Numbered from the stretch's first letter, positions 19,449-28,308 are shown. The stretch is 40,677 nucleotides of DNA from Xanthobacteraceae bacterium (GCA_031291445.1 JARLJA010000164.1:1-40677), one strand, 5' to 3'. The notes: generated by a model from the sequence alone, not told the origin. Numbers and translations are program-made.

Positions 19449-21824
19449 TTATGACCGCGAGTCCGCCGGTCGCGTCCACATCGCCCGCAGCCGCTGCGAC
19501 AGGCTGATCAGGAACATCGCGGTCGGGCGCAGGATGAACAGGTCGGCGACCAGCGCCGCGATCATCGAGAACGCGCTCAGCCATCCGAACAGCCGCAGCG
19601 ACGGCAGGTCGGAAAATACCATCACCACCAGGCCGCAGGCGAGCACCACCGTGGTCAGGATCAGCGCCGGGCCGACCAGCACCGTCGCCCGCTCCACCGA
19701 CACCGCCGGATCGGCGCCCGGCCCGCTTTCCAGCCGCAGCCGGTTGAGGAAGTGGATGGTCGCGCTGAGGCCCAGCCCGAACGACACCGTCAGCGCCACC
19801 ACGCTGGCGAACTGCAGGCCCTCGCCCAGCGCCCACAGCACGGTGCCCGACAGCACCACCGGGAAGATGCCGGGCAGGATGGACGAGAACATCACCACCA
19901 CCGAGCGGAAGGCGAGCCCGATGAAGACGGCGACGAAGGCGAATTCGATGGTCAGCCCGGCGTTCAGCTTCTCGATCATGTTGGCGCTGTTGCGCGCCGC
20001 GATCGCCGACAGGCCGGTGACCGCGATCTCGTAGCCGGGATGCTGGGCGCGGACCGCGTCCATCGCCTTGTCGAGGTGCTCCACCACCGGCAGGATCTGG
20101 CTCGAATCGAGGTCGGGCACCCGCGCCGACACCACCACCGCGTCCTGCCCGGCGGAGATGAAGCGGTGCTTCAGGTGATCGGGAATGACGTCGACATATT
20201 CCTTGAGGGTGGCGACGTCGTGGGCGCCGGCTTTTTCCGCGAGCCAGCGCCGCAGCGTCTCCACCGACCAGACGTTGCCGACGCCGGCCTGTTTCTCGAC
20301 CAGCGCATGGACGTCGGCGATGGTCTGCAGCGTGGCGGCGTCGTAGAGCGAGGCGCCCTTGGGGAATTCGATCAGCACGTCGATCGGGTTGGCGCCGGTC
20401 AGCTTGGCGTCGAGCCGGCCGCTGGCCGCCACCGCCTGCTGCTTGTCGGGCACCTGGTCGGCGAGCCGGTAGCGCGGCTGCAGGTGGGAATAGACGATGG
20501 CGAGGCCGCCGACCACCACCAGCGCGATCAGGCTAAACAGCGCCGGCCGGCCGACCATCCGCACCGCGATCCAGGCGCAGAACCGCCGCAGCGCGTTGAC
20601 GCCGGCGTCGGCGGTCTTGAACTTGGCGGCGAATTGCTGCTCGCCGCGCACCAGGAGGATGCCGAACACCGGCACCAGCGACAGCACCGCCAGCAGCGCG
20701 ATGATGGTGGCCGCTAGCCCGGCCTCGCCGAAGGCGCGGATCAGGTCAGAATTGGAGAACTGCAGGGCGAGGAACGAGATCCCCGCGGTGGCGTGGGTCA
20801 GCACGCAGGCCGGCCCGACCACGCGGATGGCGTTGGCGAAGGCGGTGACCTTGTCCTCGCCGGCGATCAGCCGGTCGCGCGCGGCGAAGGTCAGCTGCAT
20901 CGAATCGGAGAAGCTGATGACCATGATCAGCGGGGTCATCACGTTGAGGAACATGTTGAGGCTGAACCCCGCCCAGCCGAGCCCCCCGAGCGCCAGCAGG
21001 ATGGCCAAGAGCGGCGGGAACGCCGCCACGATCATGAACGACACCTTGCGGAAGAACGCGATCGCGATCAGGCAGCCGGCGACGATGCCGGCGACGTTGT
21101 AGATCAGCCCGTCGCGCTCCACCGCGTTGCGGATCTCGAGCTGCATCACCGGCACGCCCGAGAGCTCGACCGCCAATCCGGTGTCGCCGAGGTCGTCCTT
21201 CATCACCTTGCGGATTTCGCCGACCGTGGCGTTGAGCCCCTTGGAGCTGACCACCGCCGGCTCGAGCGACAGCACGATCAGCGCCAGGGTGCCGTCCTCC
21301 GACAACAGCTTGCCGCGGATGATCTCGTTGCTCTTCACCGTGTCGATGAACTTGCCGTAGGCCTCGCCCTCCGGCAGCGTCTCCGGAAACAGCGCGGCCG
21401 GAAACTTGCCGGGCGCCGGCGCCTGGCGGGCGGAGAACAGCGAGATGATGCCGCGGGTGCCGTCGACCAGCTGCAGGTCGGTGACCATGTCCCGCAGCTT
21501 GTCGAGGTTGTCCCGCTGCAGCAGGGTCTTGCCCTCGACCACCACCAGCACGTCGAACTCGGTCGACGGGAAGCGCTTCGTCACGTCCTCGTACTGCTTG
21601 TACTCGCGGGTGTCGGAGCGGAACAGCTGGCTCAGCGAATCGTCGATCTTGATGCGCTGAATGCCGAAGAAGGCGCCGACGCACAGCGCCACCAGCACGA
21701 CGCAGGACAGGATCGGCGCGCGCATGGCAATCAGCCCGATGCGCTCCAGTCCGAAGGCGATGCTCAGGGAGCGCCGGGCGGCGCCGTCTTCGGCGCCGAC
21801 ATTGATCTTACCGGGGTCGAGCAT
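19449..21824 (-). CDS. MMPL/RND-family membrane exporter
   Basis: A 791-residue protein with the layout of MMPL-type RND transporters: one N-terminal helix (residues ~33-55), a large periplasmic loop (to ~230), five or six helices (FFRKVSFMIVAAFPPLLAILLALGG onward), a second single helix near 425, a second periplasmic loop and a final helix bundle (FAFVAVFIGLAF..FSSILPGIFPVVLSGTVLW). Such proteins move lipids or hydrophobic compounds, including hopanoids (HpnN) in related bacteria; at 791 residues it is somewhat shorter than HpnN as I remember it, so I do not use that name. It is a single gene on the minus strand, upstream of a repeat-rich gap. Confidence 0.85.
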   Translation of the reverse strand: MLDPGKINVGAEDGAARRSLSIAFGLERIGLIAMRAPILSCVVLVALCVGAFFGIQRIKIDDSLSQLFRSDTREYKQYEDVTKRFPSTEFDVLVVVEGKTLLQRDNLDKLRDMVTDLQLVDGTRGIISLFSARQAPAPGKFPAALFPETLPEGEAYGKFIDTVKSNEIIRGKLLSEDGTLALIVLSLEPAVVSSKGLNATVGEIRKVMKDDLGDTGLAVELSGVPVMQLEIRNAVERDGLIYNVAGIVAGCLIAIAFFRKVSFMIVAAFPPLLAILLALGGLGWAGFSLNMFLNVMTPLIMVISFSDSMQLTFAARDRLIAGEDKVTAFANAIRVVGPACVLTHATAGISFLALQFSNSDLIRAFGEAGLAATIIALLAVLSLVPVFGILLVRGEQQFAAKFKTADAGVNALRRFCAWIAVRMVGRPALFSLIALVVVGGLAIVYSHLQPRYRLADQVPDKQQAVAASGRLDAKLTGANPIDVLIEFPKGASLYDAATLQTIADVHALVEKQAGVGNVWSVETLRRWLAEKAGAHDVATLKEYVDVIPDHLKHRFISAGQDAVVVSARVPDLDSSQILPVVEHLDKAMDAVRAQHPGYEIAVTGLSAIAARNSANMIEKLNAGLTIEFAFVAVFIGLAFRSVVVMFSSILPGIFPVVLSGTVLWALGEGLQFASVVALTVSFGLGLSATIHFLNRLRLESGPGADPAVSVERATVLVGPALILTTVVLACGLVVMVFSDLPSLRLFGWLSAFSMIAALVADLFILRPTAMFLISLSQRLRAMWTRPADSRS

Positions 21825-22298
21825 GCGCGATCCGTGTTCGTTGAGGCCTCAGCGCCGGGCGAAAGCCATGGGGACAACGCCGCGCCCGGGAATCGGGGCA
21901 GCCGCAGGACGTGGAATCAATCTTATCCAGCTCCGGCTATCCGCGCCAATCGCCCCGCCTTGTCAATCGCTGCCGCCGTTCACAATATTGTCGTGCCGCG
22001 ACCGGCCCGGACGATCGCGACAACATCACTGAAAAAACGGCATTTTTCGGCCCCCGCTGCGGTGACCGACGTCCCGCGAGAGCGAGGTGTTGCGTACTCC
22101 CTCCCCCCTTGCAGGGGAGGGCCGGGGAGGGGGTAAACCGCAAACTCCGAAATTGACGTGAAGTGGAAGGAATGAGCCGCAGCGCATTGGCTTGTCCGCC
22201 ACCCCCCTCCCTAACCCTCCCCCACAAGGGGGGAGGGAACAGTTCAGTGCCAAAGGTGAAGCGCTCGGCTGACCGGACCGCAAATATTCCAGCCGGCA
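21825..22298. other. Gene-free interval with an inverted C/G-rich repeat pair
   Basis: This 474-base gap should hold the exporter promoter near its left end (21825-21950). The rest contains the inverted repeat pair at 22098-22240. No credible gene is seen; frames that cross it are interrupted, or consist of repeat translation. Confidence 0.5.
22098..22240. repeat. Inverted repeat pair, C/G-tract type (family D)
   Basis: The left unit (22098-22134) has ctccccccttgcaggggagg followed by gccggggaggggg. The right unit (about 22201-22240) is nearly its reverse complement, with acccccctccctaaccctcc then cccacaaggggggaggg. Each unit can also fold on itself. They are separated by ~66 bases. Position beyond the 3' end of the tartrate dehydrogenase gene suggests a transcription-ending or REP-like role. 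Confidence 0.7.
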
Positions 22299-23384
22299 TC
22301 ACCCGAGGACGTCGGCCACCGCCTTGCCGCAGGTCACGGTGTCGGCGCCGCCGCCGAGGTCGCGGGTACGCAGACGCTCCTCCTTGAGCACCGTCTCGAT
22401 CGCCGCGACGACGGCCTTGCCGGCCTCGGCCTCGCCGAGGTGATCGAGCATCATGGCCGCCGACCAGATCTGGCCGATCGGATTGGCGATGCCCTGGCCC
22501 GCGATGTCGGGCGCCGAGCCGTGCACCGGCTCGAACAGCGACGGAAACCGGCGCTCCGGATCGATGTTGCCCGACGGCGCGATGCCGATGGTCCCGGTGC
22601 AGGCCGGCCCGAGATCCGACAGGATGTCGCCGAACAGGTTGGAGGCGACGACGACGTCGAAGCGGTCCGGGTTCATGACGAAATGCGCCGTCAGGATGTC
22701 GATGTGGTACTTGTCCCAGCGCACGGCGGGATACGCCTTGGCCATTTCCTCGACGCGCTCGTCCCAATAGGGCATCGAGATCGAGATGCCGTTCGACTTG
22801 GTCGCCGAGGTCAGGTGCTTCTTGTCGCGGCGGCTGGCGAGATCGAAGGCGAAGCGCAGGATGCGGTCGACGCCGACCCGCGTCATCACCGTCTCCTGGA
22901 TCACGAATTCACGCTCGGTGCCGGGAAAGGCCCGTCCGCCCATCGCCGAATACTCGCCCTCGGTGTTCTCGCGGACCACGAAGAAGTCGATGTCGCCGGG
23001 CTTGCGCCCGGCCAGCGGCGAGCGCACCCCCGGCATCAGGCGTACCGGACGCAGGTTGACGTACTGGTCGAACTCGCGGCGAAACTGGATCAGCGAGCCC
23101 CACAACGAAATGTGATCGGGGATCTTGGCCGGCCAGCCCACCGCACCGAAGAAGATGGCGTCGTGGCTGCCGATCCGGCTCTTCCAGTCGTCGGGCATCA
23201 TCTGCCCGTGTCTGGCGTAGTAGTCGTAGGAGGCGAAGTCGAAGGTGTCGAGCTCGAGCCTGAAGTTGAACTTTTTCGCGGCGGCTTCCAGGGTGCGCAG
23301 CCCCTCCGGCACCACCTCCTTGCCGATGCCGTCGCCGGCGATCACCGCGATCCTGTAGGTCCTGTTGGTGCCGGGGTTCGCCAT
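22299..23384 (-). CDS. Tartrate dehydrogenase / D-malate decarboxylating dehydrogenase
   Basis: A 361-residue member of the isocitrate/isopropylmalate dehydrogenase family. Motifs in order: IAGDGIGKEVVPEG, FFGAVGWPAKIPDHISLWGSL, the substrate loop Q-R-FDQYVNLRPVRLMPGV, VRENTEGEYSAMGGR, TSATKSNGIS and the metal-binding Asp region VVASNLFGDILSDLGPA, then FEPVHGSAPDIAGQGIANP. The DHISLWGSL and YVNLRPVR blocks set tartrate/D-malate dehydrogenases (TtuC, DmlA) apart from LeuB. It oxidises tartrate or D-malate with NAD, needing a divalent metal. The divergent LysR gene is the probable regulator. GAGGAAACC precedes the start. Confidence 0.9.
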   Translation of the reverse strand: MANPGTNRTYRIAVIAGDGIGKEVVPEGLRTLEAAAKKFNFRLELDTFDFASYDYYARHGQMMPDDWKSRIGSHDAIFFGAVGWPAKIPDHISLWGSLIQFRREFDQYVNLRPVRLMPGVRSPLAGRKPGDIDFFVVRENTEGEYSAMGGRAFPGTEREFVIQETVMTRVGVDRILRFAFDLASRRDKKHLTSATKSNGISISMPYWDERVEEMAKAYPAVRWDKYHIDILTAHFVMNPDRFDVVVASNLFGDILSDLGPACTGTIGIAPSGNIDPERRFPSLFEPVHGSAPDIAGQGIANPIGQIWSAAMMLDHLGEAEAGKAVVAAIETVLKEERLRTRDLGGGADTVTCGKAVADVLG

Positions 23385-23411
23385 CGTGGTTTCCTCTCGC
23401 CTCGCGTTGCG

Positions 23412-23446
23412 CGTTTGCGCCGGTTGGCAAACCGATACTGCGTTTG
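23412..23446. promoter_or_regulatory. Candidate LysR operator with three half-sites
   Basis: Within the 186-base divergent gap three related half-sites occur: GTTTG (23412-23416), CAAAC (23428-23432) and GTTTG (23442-23446). The last two form CAAAC-N9-GTTTG, a 19-base interrupted palindrome of LysR-type size. It is ~30-60 bases upstream of the dehydrogenase start, where an activator would act. Confidence 0.5.
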
Positions 23447-23570
23447 GCGGTGGTGTGCCAGCGTCGCACCCGGCGGAATGCCCGCCAATCCAGTCCGGTA
23501 TGCTTGCCTTGGCGGCGACGGTTGGGCAGTGTTCCGCCGGATCCGACCCCTGACCATCGCGCGAGGCGCC

Positions 23571-24542
23571 GTGCCGAAACTTCCGGACCTCGAAGGCCTT
23601 GCGATCTTCGCCAAGGTGGTCGAGACGCGCTCCTTCGTCGGCGCGGCGGCGGAGCTCGGGCTGTCGAAGGCCACGGTGTCGAAGGCGGTCGCCCGCGTCG
23701 AGGCGCGGCTCGGCGCCCGGCTGTTCAACCGCACCTCGCGCCGCTTCGCGCTGACCGACGCCGGCCGGGCGCTGGCGGAACGCGCCGCGCGCATTCTCGC
23801 CGAGGGCGAGGCCGCCGAGAACGACGCCGTGGCGCAGTCGGCGACGCCGCGCGGCCGGGTGCGGCTCGCGGTTCCGATGTCATTCGGGCTGCGCCAGGTC
23901 GCCACCCTGTTGCCGGACTTCCTCGCGGAATTTCCCGACATCGCCATCGACCTGCATCTCAGCGACGCCACCGTGGATCTGGTCGGCGAGGGCTTCGACG
24001 CCGCGCTGCGCATCGGGGTGATGCCGGACTCCTCGCTGGTGGCGCGCCGGCTGTGCGAGATCGGGCGCCACGTGCTGGCGGCGCCGGCCTATCTGGCGCG
24101 CCACGGCCGGCCGGCCCATCCGCTCGACCTCGCCACCCACCGCTGCCTGAGCTACGCCCAGCCGCCGAACCCGGAAACCTGGCAGTTCAGCAACGACGCC
24201 GGCGACAACGCCAGCGTCCGTCCCGGCGGACCGCTGCGGGTCAACAACGGCGACGCCCTGATGCCGGCGCTGCTCGCCGGCCTCGGCATCGCCGCGCTGC
24301 CGGATTTCATCGCCGGCGAGGCGATCGCCGACGGCCGCGCCGAGATCATCCTGCCCGGCTGGCGGATGCCGCAGGGCGCGCTGCATTTCGTCACCCCGTC
24401 GGCGGGGCCGCGGCCGGCGCGGGTCGAGGCGCTGGCCGACTTCCTGGTCAAGCGGCTGGCGCGGCCGAACTGGCCGACCGCGCCCGGCCGGTCCCGCCGC
24501 GCGACCCCGGCGGCTACGGTCAGTCGCGCACGCGCGCGATGA
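23571..24542 (+). CDS. LysR-family transcriptional regulator
   Basis: A 323-residue regulator. The N-terminal winged helix-turn-helix (residues ~5-62) reads LEGLAIFAKVVETRSFVGAA, ELGLSKATVSKAVARVEARLGARLFNR, and is followed by the LysR substrate domain (residues ~90-295, GRVRLAVPMSFGLRQV, VDLVGEGFDAALRIG). I take GTG 23571 as start: the helix-turn-helix begins right after it and GAGG lies shortly before. It is divergent from the tartrate/D-malate dehydrogenase gene, whose expression it likely controls in response to the substrate. Its 3' end overlaps the convergent flavin reductase gene by 23 bases. Confidence 0.88.
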   Translation: MPKLPDLEGLAIFAKVVETRSFVGAAAELGLSKATVSKAVARVEARLGARLFNRTSRRFALTDAGRALAERAARILAEGEAAENDAVAQSATPRGRVRLAVPMSFGLRQVATLLPDFLAEFPDIAIDLHLSDATVDLVGEGFDAALRIGVMPDSSLVARRLCEIGRHVLAAPAYLARHGRPAHPLDLATHRCLSYAQPPNPETWQFSNDAGDNASVRPGGPLRVNNGDALMPALLAGLGIAALPDFIAGEAIADGRAEIILPGWRMPQGALHFVTPSAGPRPARVEALADFLVKRLARPNWPTAPGRSRRATPAATVSRARAR

Positions 24543-25077
24543 ACTTGGCGAAGCCTTCGAGCTGAAGGGCGACGAACTTGCGGGTGGTGTCGTCGGTGAG
24601 CTCGAGCTTGTCGTTGAACCTGGTGTGGGCGGAGCCGACGAAGATCTCCGGCGTGTTGAACGTGAAGGCGTTGAGAAACACCAGGATCGCGCGCAGGTGA
24701 TACTGCATCCGCGCGCCGCCGAGCGGGCCGCCGGTCGCCGACTGGATCGCCACCGGCTTGTCCTTGAACGGCTGGTGCTCGAGCCGCGACACCCAGTCGA
24801 TGGCGTTCTTGAGCGCGCCGGGAACCGAATAATTGTACTCCGGCGTAATGATGATGACGCCGTCGGCGGCGCGGATGGCGTCGGCGAACGCCGTCACCGC
24901 CGCGGGAAAGCCGGCCTCGGCCTGCAGATCGGCGTTGTAGAGCGGGAAGCTGTCATAGGCCGGCGCCGGCGTCAGCGTCATGCCGGCGGGCGCCAGCCCG
25001 GGCAGCGCCCGCTGCAGCGCCGAATTGTAGGAGCCCTTGCGCAGGCTGCCGCTGATGGTGACCACGTTGAGCGTCAT
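24520..25077 (-). CDS. NADPH-dependent FMN reductase
   Basis: A 185-residue flavodoxin-fold enzyme. The FMN phosphate loop is SGSLRKGSYNSAL (residues ~8-20), the middle block IIITPEYNYSVPGALKNAIDW is the family signature, and the GGPLGGARMQYHLRAIL segment binds the flavin ring. Such proteins (ArsH/ChrR/YieF-like group) reduce FMN, quinones or metal and azo compounds using NAD(P)H in the cytoplasm. It is divergent from the DHA2-type exporter and shares a 288-base control region with two palindromes. The start is set by GAGAGGA upstream; the frame continues far upstream but without family similarity. Confidence 0.9.
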   Translation of the reverse strand: MTLNVVTISGSLRKGSYNSALQRALPGLAPAGMTLTPAPAYDSFPLYNADLQAEAGFPAAVTAFADAIRAADGVIIITPEYNYSVPGALKNAIDWVSRLEHQPFKDKPVAIQSATGGPLGGARMQYHLRAILVFLNAFTFNTPEIFVGSAHTRFNDKLELTDDTTRKFVALQLEGFAKFIARVRD

Positions 25078-25190
25078 CGCTTGAGTCCTCTCTCGCTGTC
25101 TTGGCTGTTTCGGAAACCGCGCCGGGTAAAGCCGGCGCCGCATGGGACTCACCATAGCCCGGAACGGCGCGGCCATGCAGAGCAGGCTGT

Positions 25191-25205
25191 GAAACCCAGG
25201 GTTTC
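25191..25205. promoter_or_regulatory. Perfect 15-base palindrome, candidate operator
   Basis: GAAACCC-A-GGGTTTC is a perfect 7-1-7 palindrome. It lies between the divergent flavin reductase and exporter genes, 114 bases before the reductase start. Tight dyads like this are usual for dimeric repressors; no regulator gene is adjacent. Confidence 0.5.
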
Positions 25206-25241
25206 CGGCCGGGGTCCCGGCGGGCGCCCCACTGCCGCAGG

Positions 25242-25260
25242 CTGCATGAGTCGCATGCAG
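25242..25260. promoter_or_regulatory. Perfect 7-5-7 inverted repeat, candidate operator
   Basis: CTGCATG-agtcg-CATGCAG. It lies ~105 bases before the exporter gene and 37 bases from the other palindrome. Its arms do not resemble those of the first dyad, so two different proteins may bind here. Confidence 0.5.
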
Positions 25261-25365
25261 TCCGGGGCCTGCCCTGGCGCCGGCAGACATACTATTCGTG
25301 ATTGATCGTGTACGCTGTCCGCTCGTGGACGGCGCCGCCGCACAAGTCAGGATCCCGCGAGACCG

Positions 25366-26751
25366 ATGGACGCACGCACTTCCGACCAACCGGCGGTCGA
25401 CACCGATGGCTTGCCCGCCGAGCGCCGGCGCTGGGCGGTGCTCGCGATCTTCACCGCGCTGGCGATGGCCTCGCTCGACGTCGCCATCGCCAACGTGGCG
25501 CTGCCGGCGATCGCCGGCGATCTCAAGGTCAGCCCCGCCGACGCGGTGTGGGTGGTCAATGTCTACCAGATCGCGATGGTCGCGACCATGCTGCCGCTGG
25601 CGGCGCTGGGCGAGATCGTCGGGCACCAGCGCATCTATCTCGGCGGCCTGATCCTGTTCACGCTGGCGTCGGTGGCCTGCGCGTTCTCGTGGTCGCTGCC
25701 GACGCTGCTGGTGGCCCGCGCGCTGCAGGGGCTCGGCGGCAGCGGCATCATGAGCGTCAACACCGCGCTGGTGCGTTACGTCTACCCGCAGCGGCTGCAC
25801 GGCCACGGCTTCGGCATGAACGCGCTGGTGGTGGCGATCGCGTTCACGGTCGGCCCCACCGTCGCCTCCGCGATCCTGTCGGTCGGACCCTGGACCTGGC
25901 TGTTCGGGGTCAACCTGCCATTCGGCGTCGCCGCGGTGCTGATCGGGTTGAAGACGCTGCCCAAGACCCCGCGCGCCGAGCACGCGTTCGACCTGGTCGG
26001 CGCGCTCCTGACCTCGGGCTGCCTGGGGCTCGCGATCGTCGCGCTCGGCAGCGCCGGCCATCAGGGCGGGGGCCGGATCGTCGCCGTCGAAGCCGTCGCG
26101 GCGCTGGTGCTCGGCATCGCGCTGGTGCGGCGCCAGGCCGATCACCCGGCGCCGATGCTGCCGTTCGACCTGTTCCGCCGGCCGATGTTCGCGCTGTCGG
26201 CGGTGACCGCGCTGTGCTCGTTCGCAACCCAAGGCCTCGCCTTCGTCTCGCTGCCGTTCTACTTCGAGCACACGCTGGGCCTCAGCGCGGTCGCCACCGG
26301 GCTGCTCATCACCCCGTGGTCGCTGGTGGTCGGCATCATGGCGCCGATCGCCGGCCGCCTCTCCAACCGCTTTCCGGCCGGCGCGCTGGGCGGCATCGGA
26401 CTGGCGGTGCTCGCGATCGGCATGGTGCTGCTGGCAACGCTGCCGGCTCATCCCCAGATCGCCGACATCGTCTGGCGGGCCGTGGTGTGCGGCTTCGGTT
26501 TCGGTTTCTTCCAGTCTCCCAACATGAAGGCGCTGATGACCAGCGCGCCGCCGGGCCGCAGCGGCGGCGCCAGCGGCATCGTCGCCACCGCGCGGCTCAC
26601 CGGGCAGACGCTGGGCGCGGCGGTGGCCGCGCTGTGCTTCGCGCTGTTCGGCGCCAGCGGCCCGACCACCGCGCTCGCTCTCGGCGCCGGCTTCGCCGCC
26701 GCCGGATCGATCGTCAGCTTCTCGCGGCTGGCGGCCAGGTCGCCGACCTGA
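25366..26751 (+). CDS. MFS drug exporter, DHA2 (14-helix) type
   Basis: A 461-residue transporter with ~14 hydrophobic segments. The first helix carries LDVAIANVALPAIAGDL and is followed by WVVNVYQIAMVATMLPLAALGEIVGHQRIYLGG, which contains the loop motif A region, and then by motif C-like GMNALVVAIAFTVGPTVASAIL and WTWLFGVNLPFGV. These are typical of DHA2 antiporters (EmrB/QacA group), which export toxic organic compounds using the proton gradient. Whether its substrate is linked to the divergent flavin reductase is unknown. The ribosome binding site is weak. The gene ends eight bases before the convergent cytochrome gene. Confidence 0.88.
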   Translation: MDARTSDQPAVDTDGLPAERRRWAVLAIFTALAMASLDVAIANVALPAIAGDLKVSPADAVWVVNVYQIAMVATMLPLAALGEIVGHQRIYLGGLILFTLASVACAFSWSLPTLLVARALQGLGGSGIMSVNTALVRYVYPQRLHGHGFGMNALVVAIAFTVGPTVASAILSVGPWTWLFGVNLPFGVAAVLIGLKTLPKTPRAEHAFDLVGALLTSGCLGLAIVALGSAGHQGGGRIVAVEAVAALVLGIALVRRQADHPAPMLPFDLFRRPMFALSAVTALCSFATQGLAFVSLPFYFEHTLGLSAVATGLLITPWSLVVGIMAPIAGRLSNRFPAGALGGIGLAVLAIGMVLLATLPAHPQIADIVWRAVVCGFGFGFFQSPNMKALMTSAPPGRSGGASGIVATARLTGQTLGAAVAALCFALFGASGPTTALALGAGFAAAGSIVSFSRLAARSPT

Positions 26752-26758
26752 GGCCGGG

Positions 26759-27103
26759 TCAATAGGTCGCGGCGAGATACGCGACGATCTTGGCGGCGTC
26801 GGCCTCGTCGATCGGCGCGCCATAGACCTTAATCATCTTGGTGACCTCGGCCTGCCAGAACGCGCGGCCGAAGCGCTCGCCGCGCGGCTGGGTCGAGATG
26901 TAGTCCGCCGAATGGCAGGCGGCGCAGTTGCCCTCCACCACCTCGCGGTTCGGCCCCGGCAGGAATGCCGCCGTCTCGGGCGGCAGCGTGTAGTCGAGCG
27001 GGCTCGCAAGCGCGGCGGCGCTCCACAGCGCGAGACATAGCGCCGACAGCGCGGCCCCCATCGCGACGGCAGGCGTGACACTCTTCATCGCTGATCTCGT
27101 CAT
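26759..27103 (-). CDS. sorB: Sulfite dehydrogenase cytochrome c subunit (SorB-like)
   Basis: A 114-residue exported monohaem cytochrome c. The signal peptide ends near LASPLD; the haem site is C60-AAC-H64 in EGNCAACHSADY, and the likely axial Met is M90 in VTKMIKVYGAPI. It should accept electrons from the molybdenum subunit and pass them to a soluble cytochrome c or oxidase in the periplasm. Its ATG at 27103 overlaps the stop of the molybdoprotein gene in an ATGA junction (27100-27103), which implies coupled translation; MKSVTP at 27088 is a possible shorter start. Confidence 0.88.
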   Translation of the reverse strand: MTRSAMKSVTPAVAMGAALSALCLALWSAAALASPLDYTLPPETAAFLPGPNREVVEGNCAACHSADYISTQPRGERFGRAFWQAEVTKMIKVYGAPIDEADAAKIVAYLAATY

Positions 27104-28308
27104 GCCGCGGTGACCGACACGGTTTCGATGACGTTGCGCATGTAGCCCGCCGGATTCCACCGCGCCGCCGCGGGCTGCGTCTCTCCCGCCGTGGTGGTGG
27201 CGCGGACCTTGATGGCGTGGGCGCCCGGCGGCAGCGTCAGCGTCGCCTGCCACGGCCGGAACGAATAACGGCCGAGATCCTCGCCGAGCGTCGCGTCCTG
27301 CCATGTCGTGCCGCCATCGACCGACAGGTCGACGTTCCTGATGCCGGAGCCGCCGTCGAAGGCGATGCCGCGCACCACCAGCGGCGCGTGGGCCGCGACC
27401 TTGGCGCCGTCGGCGAGATTGGTGATGAAGGAGCGGACGTCGAAGCGGTTGATCGGCACGGTGGCCTTCGGCACGGCGCCGGGCTCGACGCAGGCGCAGT
27501 CGGTGTCGGGAATGCGGTAGGCGCTCTTCATCCAGAAGCCGTCGAAGGCGCCGTCGATCACGGTGATCTCGTCGACATGCTTGACCCAGTAGGTGCCGTA
27601 GAAGCCGGGCACCACGAGACGCAGCGGAAAGCCGTTGAGCAGCGGCAGCGCTTCGCCGTTCATGGCGTAGGCCAGCAACACCTCGCCGTCGCGGGCGTGG
27701 TCGATGTCCAGCGCCTTGACGAAATCCGGCGTGCGATCGACGATCGGAACGTCCATGCCGTTGAAGGTGACCTGCCGCGCCCCGGCCTGCACCCCGGCGC
27801 GGTCCAGCACCGTCTTCAGCGCCACGCCGCGCCAGCGCGCATTGCCCATGGCGCCGTTGCCGAGCTGGCCGCCGGCGACCCGCGGGTCGAAGAAGCTGCG
27901 GCTGTTGCCGGAGCACTGGTTGACCGCGACGATCTCGCTGGCCGGCATCGCCTTGATCTCGGCCAGCGACAGCTTCAGCGGCCGGTCGACCTTGCCGCTG
28001 ACGTCGAGGGTGAATTTGTCCGGATCGAGATCATAGGGAATGCCGGCGAGGTGATAGCGCACGAAGAAGGCGTCGTTGGGCGTGATCGGGCCTTCATCGA
28101 ACACCTCGAACGGGGTTTCCAGCTGCGGCGGCCGGCTGGTCTGCCGGATCAGCGGCCGCTTCTGCGGATAGCGCACCAGCGGCCGCTCGCCGTTGCCGAA
28201 CGGCAGCGTCGCCGTCGCGGCATCCGCGGCTCGCGCCAGCCGCGGCCCGAACGCGGCGGTCGCCGCCATCGCCGCGGATCGCGTGATGAGACTGCGTCGG
28301 TCGATCAC
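27100..28308 (-). CDS. sorA: Sulfite dehydrogenase molybdenum subunit (SorA-like)
   Basis: A 402-residue molybdopterin enzyme of the sulfite oxidase family. It begins with a twin-arginine signal (MIDRRSLITRSAAMAATAAF), so it is exported folded. The cysteine that binds molybdenum is C132 in VAVNQCSGNSRSFF; FVRYHLAGIP, GMGNARWRGV-type and PLRLVVPGFYGTYWVKH are further family blocks. The last ~130 residues form the Mo-co dimerisation domain (VRGIAFDGGSGIRNVDLS). It oxidises sulfite to sulfate in the periplasm. GTG 28308 is chosen since AGGGAG lies six bases upstream and the Tat signal begins there. Confidence 0.88.
   Translation of the reverse strand: MIDRRSLITRSAAMAATAAFGPRLARAADAATATLPFGNGERPLVRYPQKRPLIRQTSRPPQLETPFEVFDEGPITPNDAFFVRYHLAGIPYDLDPDKFTLDVSGKVDRPLKLSLAEIKAMPASEIVAVNQCSGNSRSFFDPRVAGGQLGNGAMGNARWRGVALKTVLDRAGVQAGARQVTFNGMDVPIVDRTPDFVKALDIDHARDGEVLLAYAMNGEALPLLNGFPLRLVVPGFYGTYWVKHVDEITVIDGAFDGFWMKSAYRIPDTDCACVEPGAVPKATVPINRFDVRSFITNLADGAKVAAHAPLVVRGIAFDGGSGIRNVDLSVDGGTTWQDATLGEDLGRYSFRPWQATLTLPPGAHAIKVRATTTAGETQPAAARWNPAGYMRNVIETVSVTAA

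Noticed and set aside
22098-22240. Possible CRISPR-like array
   Set aside because: Only two units in inverted orientation with one spacer; not direct repeats.
22440-23570. Upstream extension of the LysR frame
   Set aside because: The first part is antisense to the tartrate dehydrogenase gene; only the part from GTG 23571 matches LysR.
25078-26823. Long N-terminal extension of the flavin reductase frame
   Set aside because: It is antisense to the DHA2 exporter; family similarity starts at ATG 25077 with a ribosome binding site.
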